Source: Planctomycetaceae bacterium
GTDB lineage: Bacteria; Planctomycetota; Planctomycetia; Planctomycetales; Planctomycetaceae
Length of the DNA: 58,459 nt
Direction: 5' to 3'
NCBI GenBank assembly: GCA_021732845.1
Contig: JAKFUF010000074.1
Coordinates: 1-58,459, forward strand
A model generated the notes under the pieces. That model was not told the DNA's origin. It searched no databases and worked only from the letters and a program-made list of their open reading frames with translations. Below are positions 1 through 7,803 of this stretch, one piece after another. The first letter of the stretch is position 1. Every line of letters begins with the position of its first letter. Position numbers and translations under genes: made by a program.

Positions 1-2
1 GG

Positions 3-1307
3 GTGGGCAAGGCTGACGGAACGATTGTCTTTTACTCGGCTGCCGGAGAGCGGATGCGACAGGTTCCGGTGGACAGCGCCGAAATCATGGGCCTGGCCTG
101 GGATGGCGACAGGATCATTGCCGGGAACTCCAAAGGGGATGTCATCATTTTCCAGGATGAGAGGCTGCACAGGATTCCTCATGCCCATGCGGACGCCATC
201 CGGACCGTTGCCGTTGGTCCCGGCGGCTGGTTCGCCACCGGATCCGCGGACCGAAACGTCACGATTTGGGATCCGGCGGGGGTGGCGGTGGTCACCCTTC
301 CCCAAACGCGCCTTGTCAAGCGACTGTTCTGGTCGCCCGATGGCCGCGTCCTCTCCCTCCTGGCCGTTCATGAACTCGGCATCCGGCAATGGCGCATTGA
401 CGCCCTCCAGGCGGAGTTCCGCCGCTTGGGTCTGAAAGACCGACTGCCGGATCCGGTGACTGCTCCGGCCCCTTCCAATGCACGGCCGGAAGTCAGTGCG
501 ATCGCTGACATAAGACGCGAGAAGTTGCCGGTGAGGGCCGGCGAAACGCGGGATGACAATGGATTGAAACTCAAGCTGCTCTGGTGTCCGCCTGGAACAT
601 TCATGATGGGCAGCCCGGAATCCGTCATGAATGTTCCAGGCAACGAGACCCCGCGGGTGGAGGTGACCCTGACGCGGGGCTTCTGGATGGGCCAGACCGA
701 GGTGACGCAGGGCCACGTGCGGCAGATTCTGGGGAGTCAACCCTGGATGAACACCCCCGGAAAGGGGGACGACCTTGTCAAAGAGGGGCCGGATTATGCG
801 GCGACGTGCCTCAGTTGGGGTGAGGCGACGGAGTTCGCCGTGAAGCTCACGGAAATGGAACGCGCCGCAGGCCGATTGCCGAAGAACGAAGAGTATCGCC
901 TGCCGACTGAAGCCGAGTGGGAATACGCCTGCCGGGCGGGGACGGAGACGATGTTCTGGTTTGGCGACGATCCCATCCAACTGAGGGAACATGAGTGGTG
1001 CAATGACAATGCGCATCTCGGTGATGACAGATACGTGCAACAGGTTGGCTTGAAAGAGGCGAATCCGTGGGGTCTGTACGACATGCACGGCAATGTGGCC
1101 GAATGGTGCCGGGATTGGTATGAAAAAAAGTTGTCCGGCGGGGTGGACCCTGAGAAGACTGCGGTGGGTTCAGTCCGCACATTGCGGGGCGGCTGCTGGT
1201 ACTACGACCCGACGATGAGTCACTCTGGTTACCGGAACTGGTCCCCGCCGGACCGCAGGTACCACTACATCGGCTGCCGCCTTGTCCGTGCCCGGTCTGG
1301 GCTCTAA
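3..1307 (+). CDS. WD40-repeat / formylglycine-generating-enzyme-type domain protein (5' partial)
   Basis: The frame is open to the window edge and the GTG at base 3 is probably internal, so the gene is 5' truncated. The first ~130 visible residues hold about three degenerate WD40 repeats; the clearest ends in GSADRNVTIWD. From about residue 180 there is an FGE-sulfatase (SUMF1-like) domain: CPPGTFMMGSPES, FWMGQTEVTQG, YRLPTEAEWEYACRAG, GLYDMHGNVAEWCRDWY, RTLRGGCWYYDP, and the terminal GCRLVRA. This fold is known from formylglycine-generating enzymes, but many bacterial members carry it as a binding module without oxidase activity. I do not see the paired active-site cysteines of true FGE, so a structural or signalling role is likelier. 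In planctomycetes such fusions often continue an N-terminal Ser/Thr kinase; that part would lie outside the window. Confidence 0.85.
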   Translation: MGKADGTIVFYSAAGERMRQVPVDSAEIMGLAWDGDRIIAGNSKGDVIIFQDERLHRIPHAHADAIRTVAVGPGGWFATGSADRNVTIWDPAGVAVVTLPQTRLVKRLFWSPDGRVLSLLAVHELGIRQWRIDALQAEFRRLGLKDRLPDPVTAPAPSNARPEVSAIADIRREKLPVRAGETRDDNGLKLKLLWCPPGTFMMGSPESVMNVPGNETPRVEVTLTRGFWMGQTEVTQGHVRQILGSQPWMNTPGKGDDLVKEGPDYAATCLSWGEATEFAVKLTEMERAAGRLPKNEEYRLPTEAEWEYACRAGTETMFWFGDDPIQLREHEWCNDNAHLGDDRYVQQVGLKEANPWGLYDMHGNVAEWCRDWYEKKLSGGVDPEKTAVGSVRTLRGGCWYYDPTMSHSGYRNWSPPDRRYHYIGCRLVRARSGL

Positions 1308-1729
1308 CCGAGCTTGGCCGCGGGTGTGGCACTGGCGGAATGACCGGAAAGTATGTTCAAGCCACTTTGCCACTGGCTTTGCCAGTGTTTTCATTCGAAT
1401 GACCGCAACACACGGGAAAAAGGAATTCTGACATTCACAATGACAGGACCGGTGGAGTCGGCGGCACGCCACAAAACAATTCCCAGGCGACCGGTCCCGT
1501 GATACCATTCACCCCGTGCCGTGTCGGCCGCGCGTACGTTCATCAGGGCCGTCTTGCCTAACAAGCGGTTCAACCCGACGCGTGCCGCAGGCGTTGGGAT
1601 CGCAGCAACAAGAACCATGACACTTCTGCCGATATCCAGCAGCGAACGTCATCAGAGACAACGAATAAAGGTGTTGGACAGGCCGAAAGGTCCAGCAATG
1701 CGGCTCGTGGATTGTATGGTCAGAAATTG

Positions 1730-1841
1730 AACCACGAATCTTAAGAAGTTCACGAGTTTTCCGCCGGCATCGCTCCGCGAGCGATGGAATCCGTTGCGTT
1801 GGCATTCGTGACATTCGTCGTATTCGTGAAAATTCGTGGTT
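1730..1841. repeat. AT-rich inverted repeat with ATTCGTG motifs
   Basis: The interval opens with AACCACGAATC and closes with the complementary ATTCGTGGTT. Between them are several further ATTCGTGA-like words (1804-1834). Sequences of the type 'attcgtg...attcgtggtt' are common dispersed repeats in environmental bacterial genomes, from general knowledge. Here it is a ~112-bp unit with complementary ends. Confidence 0.6.
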
Positions 1842-1911
1842 CCCTTTCTCGTGATCCAGAATCGGCCTTCGGTCAGCGTCTTGAAACGCAGTCCGGTTCC
1901 GGCAGTCGTAA

Positions 1912-2338
1912 AACCGGACGCTAAGGACCGGAGAAAGAATAACTGTCGCATTCTTAGAACGAATTACTCTCCCGGGCGATGATGGCAAAAATCATCCCGG
2001 AGGGATGAAAGCTCTTAGCCGGGGGTTGAGCGAAGCGACACCCCCGGTTAGGTACCCGGAAAAGATCCGATCCCGGAGGGATCGCAGCATCCTGCGAGCA
2101 ACGGTGCTGGCACCCCTGCCGGGGTGCGTTCGTCATTCTTGCTTTTCCGGGGGTGTCGTTGCGTGTCTGTCGACACTTCGCTCAACCCCCGGCTAAGAGC
2201 TGTGATCCCTCCGGGATCATCCCTGGTCACGCCGCCCCTGTCAGCGTGGCGCTTGTGCTGTCATCAGTGCACCGACATTGCACCGACATAAAGTTTATTT
2301 TTAATTTTTATTGATGATGCGATCCTTAGCGTCCGGTT
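1912..2338. repeat. 16-bp inverted pair (AACCGGACGCTAAGGA) enclosing a MITE-like element
   Basis: AACCGGACGCTAAGGA at 1912-1927 is repeated as its exact reverse complement at 2323-2338. The same first 13 bases recur at 11749-11761 in another intergenic element, so this is a dispersed motif. The enclosed 395 bp contain the palindromic element at 1991-2220. Confidence 0.65.
1991..2220. mobile_element. MITE/REP-like palindromic element with ~46-bp terminal inverted repeats
   Basis: The left arm (1991-2037) and right arm (2174-2220) are near-perfect reverse complements containing ATCCCGGAGGGAT and AGCTCTTAGCCGGGGGTTG. A nested pair, CACCCCCGG...GGAAAAG around 2039-2065 against CTTTTCCGGGGGTGTCG near 2142-2158, gives a second stem, and the ATCCCGGAGGGAT palindrome appears a third time inside. 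There is no transposase frame. The structure fits a non-autonomous palindromic element; a transcribed structured RNA is possible. Confidence 0.75.
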
Positions 2339-2457
2339 CGTGGGGTTGGCGTCTTCCGATTATCCTCCAACCGGGGGCTCATTGGCTGTACAGTTTGTCA
2401 AAAGTCGACAGTCATTCTTGCAGCGGTCCTTACAATGTCACGAGCCAGAGGTTCCTA

Positions 2458-4026
2458 CTACGCATGAAAAAACAACCGCCTCCCCGGCAACCGTTCCATC
2501 CCCTCCGTCACCGACGATCCCTCAACAATGATTGGCGTGCCGTTCACGATCACGTGAGAGATGCCAGCGGCGGGTTGGTGGGGGTCGGAGAAGGTGGCGC
2601 GGTCGGTGACGGTGTTGGGGTTAAAGACGACGAGGTCGGCGAAGGAGGTGGGGGCGATTGAGCCACGGTGGGTGAGGCCGAAGCGGGCGGCGGGGAGGCT
2701 GGTCATCTTTTGAATGGCGGATTCGAGGGAGAAGATTTTCCAGTCGCGGACGCAGGGGCCGAGGAGGCGCGGGGCGGAGCCGTAGACGCGGGGGTGGATG
2801 AGGCCGTCCTCGAAGTAGATGCCGTCGCTGCCCATCATGAACAGATCATGCTGCAAAAAGGGTCGAACGAGCGGGTCTTCGCCTTCGATGAAGACGAGCA
2901 GCACCGCCAGGCGTTCTTCCAGGAGCAGGTTGCACAGGGCGTCGGCCGGGGGCAGGCCGGTGTCCTGGACGTAGTCGCTGAGCAACTTGCCCTGATGCCT
3001 GGCGTTGTCCTTGCTGAGCGTCCAGGCGATCTGGATCGCGTCCAGGTCGAGCTTGTAGGCGGCCAGGCCGGCCGCGAAGCGGCTGCGGATGGCGGGATCG
3101 CGGAGCTTGCCCATCACGGCCAGCGGGCCGTCCTCCCAGACCTCGTTGGGAAGCAGGAAGTTCAGCATCGTCGAGCCGGGCTGATAGGGGTAGACATCGA
3201 AGGAGAGCGAGACCTCATGCCGCGCGGTCTTGTCGATGTACTCCAGAATCTGCTCGCCCTCGGCCACCGTGTTGCCCTTGAGGTGCGAGATATGCACCGG
3301 CACGCCAGCCCGTTTGCCGATCTCCACCGCCTCGCGGAGCCCGGCCATGTTGCCCTTCTTGTAACGCATGTGGGTCACATACAGGCCCTTCGCGGCGGCC
3401 ATGGCGGTGCAGGCTTCGATCAGTTCTTCGGTGGGCGAGAAGCACTCGGCGATGTAGTCCAGCCCGGTCGAGAGCCCGACCGCACCCTCGTCCATCCCCT
3501 GCCGAATCGCCCGCTGGATCTCGCGCATCTGGTAGTCGTCGACGCGCTCGCGGCCCCAGCCACAGGCGTTGACGCGGACGTTGGCGTAGGGGATGTGGGT
3601 GATGACATTCTGGGCACAATGCTGGTCCAGCAGGTCAAGGTAGTCGGCCAGGCTCTCCCAGCCAAGGTATTCGTCGAGCCGCAGGCCGTTCAGCGACCGC
3701 AGATAGAAGATCCAGTCGTCGACATTGTGGGGCCGGACCGGGGCATACGAGATTCCGTCGGCCATCAGCACCTCACAGGTGAAGCCCTGCGTGGTCTTGG
3801 CCGTCAGATGTGGCTGCCGCAGCAGCCAGCCGTCGGAGTGGTTGTGGACATCCACGAAGCCCGGGCAGACGATCTGGCCGCTGGCGTCGATGACGGCTTG
3901 AGCCTCGGATTGGGACAAATCCCCGACCGCTTCGATCCGCTCGCCGCGAACCCCCACGTCCGCCCTGAACCGCGTGGCTCCCGTTCCGTCGATGACCGTC
4001 CCGTGGCGAATCAGCAGATCAAACAT
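2458..4026 (-). CDS. N-acyl-D-amino-acid deacylase (D-aminoacylase family amidohydrolase)
   Basis: A 522-residue metal-dependent amidohydrolase. The N-terminal beta-sandwich (LLIRHGTVIDGTGA, RADVGVRGERIEAVGDL, VIDASGQIVCPGFVDVHNH) leads into the TIM barrel, with HNH at about residues 61-63 in place of the usual HxH. Further family marks are GMDEGAVGLSTGLDYI, VTHMRYKKGN, HISHLKG and the C-terminal SDGIYFEDGLIHPRVYGS, matching D-aminoacylase / N-acyl-D-Asp/Glu deacylases that free D-amino acids from N-acylated forms. No signal peptide is visible, so it is probably cytoplasmic. It is a single-gene unit divergent from the DUF1501 gene. Substrate specificity cannot be read from sequence alone. The ATG start matches the family N-terminus. 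Confidence 0.88.
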   Translation of the reverse strand: MFDLLIRHGTVIDGTGATRFRADVGVRGERIEAVGDLSQSEAQAVIDASGQIVCPGFVDVHNHSDGWLLRQPHLTAKTTQGFTCEVLMADGISYAPVRPHNVDDWIFYLRSLNGLRLDEYLGWESLADYLDLLDQHCAQNVITHIPYANVRVNACGWGRERVDDYQMREIQRAIRQGMDEGAVGLSTGLDYIAECFSPTEELIEACTAMAAAKGLYVTHMRYKKGNMAGLREAVEIGKRAGVPVHISHLKGNTVAEGEQILEYIDKTARHEVSLSFDVYPYQPGSTMLNFLLPNEVWEDGPLAVMGKLRDPAIRSRFAAGLAAYKLDLDAIQIAWTLSKDNARHQGKLLSDYVQDTGLPPADALCNLLLEERLAVLLVFIEGEDPLVRPFLQHDLFMMGSDGIYFEDGLIHPRVYGSAPRLLGPCVRDWKIFSLESAIQKMTSLPAARFGLTHRGSIAPTSFADLVVFNPNTVTDRATFSDPHQPAAGISHVIVNGTPIIVEGSSVTEGMERLPGRRLFFHA

Positions 4027-4360
4027 CGTGGCTCAGGTCCTTTGCCGGCAAAACTGTGACGAATGCAGGGAGTATAGGGAAGGACGGGATGGGAAGACAC
4101 CGGGCTGCGGAACGTGAAGGTTTCGCTTTCGGCTTTCCCTCCCTTGTGTCGATCATTAAAATCAATGGATGTAGATGCGTTGGTTGTTGCTAACAGGCCT
4201 TGCGTGATTCGGGGACACCGCCAGCGGATCTGGAGTGGTTCCTGCCAGCGTTTCCGCGACAGGTGTCCCGGAATCCCGCAATGTTTCATGGGAGAATTGC
4301 GTGGCATCCTCTGCTCAGCATCGGACTCATCATCAGCGGGGTCTGAACATTGGCCAGGTC
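4027..4360. other. Divergent intergenic region with one palindromic repeat copy
   Basis: This 334-bp region separates the divergent deacylase and DUF1501 genes and must hold both promoters. The only structure I recognise is the palindromic element at 4206-4275. No convincing sigma70 boxes or operators were identified. Confidence 0.5.
4206..4275. repeat. Palindromic repeat, AGCGGAT...TCCGCGACAGG family (copy E1)
   Basis: The left arm GATTCGGGGACACCGCCAGC pairs with the right arm GACAGGTGTCCCGGAATC across a ~20-bp loop. It shares arms and core with the copy at 23365-23435 and partial copies at 19830-19880 and 53034-53075, and the GCGGAT / CCGCGACAGG core with 10330-10417 and 18169-18248. Confidence 0.75.
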
Positions 4361-5680
4361 ATGGGCGGGTCGGTCACGCCCCTGAACGTCATGTCCCGCC
4401 GCTGGTTTTTGCAGGCGGGATGTGCGGGTCTGGGAGCCTTGGGACTCGCGAGCGGAATGCAGGCCGCGCCAGTCGCTCCGCACGGCGACAAAAAGGCGGT
4501 GATCCTGTTCTGGCTGTCGGGCGGGCCGAGCCACCTGGATATGTGGGACCCCAAGCCCGACGCCCCGGCTGAGATCCGCGGACCATTCGGGACAATTCCC
4601 ACAAAGCTTCCGGGCGTCAGGTTTTCCGAACATCTGCCGTTGCAGGCCTCCATCGCCGACAAGCTGTCGATCATTCGCTCGGTGGATTGCTCCGCGAGCA
4701 ATCACACGCCGATCACCATGCAGGCCGGGAACCCGCTGGCCCGACGAACGGACAACGGCAAGGACGGCGACGGCTATCCCTCCATGGGCTCGGTGGTCGC
4801 CAAATTTCGCGGTCCAAATGACCCAGACATGCCGGCGTTTGTTGGTCTGGCACCGTCCTGGAAGGCCGATGTTTGGGAATCGGGCCACATGGGCTCGACC
4901 TATGCTCCGGTGGATGGCGCCAATCTCGCCGGAAAATTTGCCCTCCCCGAGGGTGTTGCCCTGTCCCGGCTGCAGGACCGTGCCGGTCTGCGCCAGGAAT
5001 TTGACCGGCTGAGGCGGGACTTGGATCTCTCGCAGACGCTGGCCCGCTCGGACCAGTACACCAAACAAGCGTACGAAATGGTGGTCTCTGGCAAGGTGGA
5101 GAAGGCGTTCAAAATCGACGAAGAGCCCGCCAGTCTGCGCGGTGCGTACGGGCGGGAGAGCATCGGCGAGAAGGGCTTGATGGCCCGTCGCCTGGTCGAA
5201 GCCGGTGTGAGCTTCGTGCTGGTCAGCGGCCGCTGGGGCTACTTCGACCACCACGGCGACACCGTTCCGCCGTGGGGTGGCATCGAGAAAGGGCTGAAGC
5301 CGATTCTGCCGACGGTGGACAAGGTGATGCACGCCCTGATTCTCGATTTGGACCAGCGCGGGCTGCTGGATTCGACGCTCGTGCTGATGATGGGTGAATT
5401 CGGACGCTCACCCGTGATGACCGCCGACGCGGGCCGCAACCACTGGACCAACGTGATGTCGATGCTGGCCGCCGGCGGCGGACTCCGGCACGGTCAGACC
5501 GTGGGCAGCACCGACTCCCGTGGCTACGGCGTCAAGGACGGCATCGTCCGGCCGCAAGACCTGGCAGCCACCGTCTTCCGCCACTGTGGCGTGGATCTGT
5601 CCAGCCAGTGGGTGAACACGCAGGGACGGCCGACGTCGGTGATTGTCGAAGGTGGACGGCCGATTCCGGAACTGGTGTAA
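4361..5680 (+). CDS. DUF1501 domain protein with Tat-type signal
   Basis: A 439-residue planctomycete-type DUF1501 protein. MSRRWFLQAG at residues 11-20 starts a twin-arginine-like signal followed by a hydrophobic stretch (CAGLGALGLASG). The alkaline-phosphatase/sulfatase-like fold shows in FWLSGGPSHLDMWDPK, SFVLVSGRWGYFDHHGD, LMMGEFGRSP and NHWTNVMSMLAAGGG. DUF1501 proteins are abundant in planctomycetes, are usually predicted to be exported, and often lie next to DUF1549/DUF1553 cytochrome-like genes; no such partner is present. Biochemical function is unproven. The start is uncertain: ATG 4361 is used, ATG 4391 directly at the RR motif is an alternative, and the frame is open further upstream to 4235. 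Confidence 0.85.
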   Translation: MGGSVTPLNVMSRRWFLQAGCAGLGALGLASGMQAAPVAPHGDKKAVILFWLSGGPSHLDMWDPKPDAPAEIRGPFGTIPTKLPGVRFSEHLPLQASIADKLSIIRSVDCSASNHTPITMQAGNPLARRTDNGKDGDGYPSMGSVVAKFRGPNDPDMPAFVGLAPSWKADVWESGHMGSTYAPVDGANLAGKFALPEGVALSRLQDRAGLRQEFDRLRRDLDLSQTLARSDQYTKQAYEMVVSGKVEKAFKIDEEPASLRGAYGRESIGEKGLMARRLVEAGVSFVLVSGRWGYFDHHGDTVPPWGGIEKGLKPILPTVDKVMHALILDLDQRGLLDSTLVLMMGEFGRSPVMTADAGRNHWTNVMSMLAAGGGLRHGQTVGSTDSRGYGVKDGIVRPQDLAATVFRHCGVDLSSQWVNTQGRPTSVIVEGGRPIPELV

Positions 5681-5696
5681 GTGCGGCTCGTAGACT

Positions 5697-7577
5697 CTAC
5701 TTGGCGCCTCGTTGCGGGCCATCGAGCGAGCGTTTCCTTACGGCGAGGCGGCGGTGTTTCTCCGCAAGCTCCTCATTCCCGATTTCCGCGTAGGTTGCGG
5801 CCAGAAAGTCGTGCAGATCGGTCAGGGTGGGGTTGAGTTCGAGGGCACGCTCGGCTTCGGCGATGGCACCGAGTTTGTCTCCGCGAAAGTTGAGCGTCCC
5901 GGCCAGCCGGCCGTGGTAGGAGCCGTGCCACGGGTTGAGCTTCAAGAATTCCTTGAGGTGTTTTTCGGCCGGGCCGAGTTGAAACTGGTCGTGCAGCACC
6001 GTCGCCAGGTTTTGCACCGTGGCTTCGTGGCCGGGGGCCAGTTCGAGGGCTTTGAGCCACCAGCGAACGGCTTCCCGCGGCTGATTCTGAAGCTGATAAC
6101 TGTTGCCCAGGACCATTAGGATTTCTGGATCCTGCGGGTACTGGTCGATGAGCGGCCGCAGCATCTCTGCCGCCCTCCGTGCCAACGCGGGGTTCAAGGG
6201 CGGCCCCAGTGCATCGCTGACCAGCTTGAAGGCCCGGGCACGTTGCAGTTCCGCCTCGGGAACGCTGTTTTGTGCAAAGTGAAACACCACCGATTTCCCG
6301 CTTTCGGCGGTCTCTTCGGCGGGGACGGGCCGGCGCAGAATGCGGTGGTCGGCAATGGAGCGGTGCAGCACATTCGTCGAGTTGACCGAGGGCATGTGGC
6401 ACGCCACGCAGCGGTCGTGGTGCGGCGCGGCCTGGCGTTCTGGCAGGGGCAGCGAGCAGCCACGGTCGGCGTGGCAGTTCAGGCATCGCTGGCGAAAGAA
6501 TTCGTTCTTCTCATCGGCGTTTGGAACAGAGTGCGGATCGTGACAGGAGATGCAGCCCATTTTCCCGTCGCTGCCCCGGAAACAGGCACTGCCGACCATC
6601 TGTTCGACCTGGCTGGCCGCGCGGCCAGATTGTGTCAGACCAGAGCCCTTTTCCTTCACGAAGACCGTCCAGGTGTCGTCGAAACGTTGGCCTGGACGAA
6701 AATCGTGCTCGGTCCTGCCAATCCGCGACACGCGGGATTCGCCATGCAAATGGCAGTTCGCACAGACCGATTCACGACGCTCCATCTCCAGTCGTCCGGG
6801 GTTGACGATCGTCTCTTCCGTGCCTTCGCCCAGATCCCACAATGCGATATGTTTCCGCCCGGCACCGTGACAACGTTCGCAGCCGATGGCCTCTTCCAGA
6901 AACGTTGGCTGCCCGAACCGATCGGGGTCGCCCGGCACCGAATTGGGAAGCCCGGCATGACAGGAAACGCAGCCACCGGTGACGCGCCGCTCGAACCGCT
7001 TATGGCCTTCGGGCGCATACCCCGGCGACAAGCCCCATTCGTGCTTGTCGGAGAACCACGAGAGGCTGGACTTGAACAGCAGGCCCTCGTTGTCGAGCAC
7101 GTAGGAGCGGCCACGCTTGCCGGATCCGAGCGTGTAATCCATCCTGGCGGACTGGTCGTAAATCACCTGGCCCTGGGCATCGAGCATCGACTCGTGATGC
7201 CACACCCCTTCCGGAGTGCGTTCGACGCGGTAGCGGCGGTTTCCCGGAGGTGCCAGGGTGGTCTTGTTCACATAATCTTCGACCGGCGTGGCTTCCAGCA
7301 CTTTGGCAAACGAGTGGGCCATGGGATGCGACTGATAGCGCTCCCAGATTTCGGCATGACAGTCGCGGCAGGCCGCGCTGCCCACATAATCGGTGAGGGC
7401 CGGGTTGACCGGCGTGGGCGGCCGGGTCCGTGGGGGGGCGATGGACGTGACCGCCACATCCGGCATCACGTCGAGAATGACTTTGTCGGGCGGTGCGGTT
7501 GCATTGCGGAGGAGCAGTGCCACGCCCGCCAGGAGCACAACCAGCAGGCAGAGAACTGCCACTCGTCGAGGGGTCAC
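5697..7577 (-). CDS. Multihaem c-type cytochrome with C-terminal TPR repeats
   Basis: A 626-residue protein starting at GTG 7577. The N-terminus has an arginine-containing leader and a hydrophobic segment (VAVLCLLVVLLAGVALLL), so it is a signal anchor facing the periplasm. Seven CxxCH haem sites follow: CRDCH, CVSCH, CERCH, CANCH, CISCH, CLNCH and CVACH, spaced as in cytochrome c554-like / perchlorate-reductase-type multihaem proteins. The last ~200 residues are TPR repeats (PEILMVLGNSYQLQNQPREA, LGAIAEAERALELNPT). It is divergent from the CRTAC1 lipoprotein and TMTC-like TPR protein, a recurrent planctomycete combination, so an envelope role is inferred. An upstream ATG at 7667 would add 30 residues without a signal and is less likely. 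Electron donor and acceptor are unknown. Confidence 0.88.
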   Translation of the reverse strand: MTPRRVAVLCLLVVLLAGVALLLRNATAPPDKVILDVMPDVAVTSIAPPRTRPPTPVNPALTDYVGSAACRDCHAEIWERYQSHPMAHSFAKVLEATPVEDYVNKTTLAPPGNRRYRVERTPEGVWHHESMLDAQGQVIYDQSARMDYTLGSGKRGRSYVLDNEGLLFKSSLSWFSDKHEWGLSPGYAPEGHKRFERRVTGGCVSCHAGLPNSVPGDPDRFGQPTFLEEAIGCERCHGAGRKHIALWDLGEGTEETIVNPGRLEMERRESVCANCHLHGESRVSRIGRTEHDFRPGQRFDDTWTVFVKEKGSGLTQSGRAASQVEQMVGSACFRGSDGKMGCISCHDPHSVPNADEKNEFFRQRCLNCHADRGCSLPLPERQAAPHHDRCVACHMPSVNSTNVLHRSIADHRILRRPVPAEETAESGKSVVFHFAQNSVPEAELQRARAFKLVSDALGPPLNPALARRAAEMLRPLIDQYPQDPEILMVLGNSYQLQNQPREAVRWWLKALELAPGHEATVQNLATVLHDQFQLGPAEKHLKEFLKLNPWHGSYHGRLAGTLNFRGDKLGAIAEAERALELNPTLTDLHDFLAATYAEIGNEELAEKHRRLAVRKRSLDGPQRGAK

Positions 7578-7803
7578 ACAGGCTCCTGATTGGATTGGCG
7601 GCGCACAGAACCGCGGCCACGACGCGGAATCATGAATGAGAGAGTTTCGAGGTGGCGACCGCCGCAAGAAACAGGACTTCTCCGTCCGCAGTCGCTACAC
7701 TCGTGGAGAAGCCAGATCCACTGTGCGGTTGTCCGCCGGCCCCACCGTTGCAACGCCCCGGACATCCGTTGTTCAACCCCACTTCGATTTGCCCCATCCA
7801 ATT

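Larger units (their letters stand above)
1308..2457. other. Repeat-rich intergenic region, no gene supported
   Basis: This 1.15-kb gap between two convergent genes has only short frames with no recognisable product. It holds an AT-rich inverted repeat (1730-1841), a MITE-like palindromic element (1991-2220) enclosed by a 16-bp inverted pair (1912-1927 and 2323-2338), and a short direct repeat TGCACCGACAT x2 near 2268-2289. It looks like a landing site for small non-autonomous repeats. Confidence 0.7.

Noticed and set aside
1556-1610. attC-like integron site (GCCTAACAAGCGGTTCAACC)
   Set aside because: Only one half resembles attC; no complementary GTTAGGC partner lies within ~150 bp and no integrase is present.
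2668-4059. 463-residue plus-strand frame opposite the deacylase
   Set aside because: Antisense shadow of the well-supported amidohydrolase gene.
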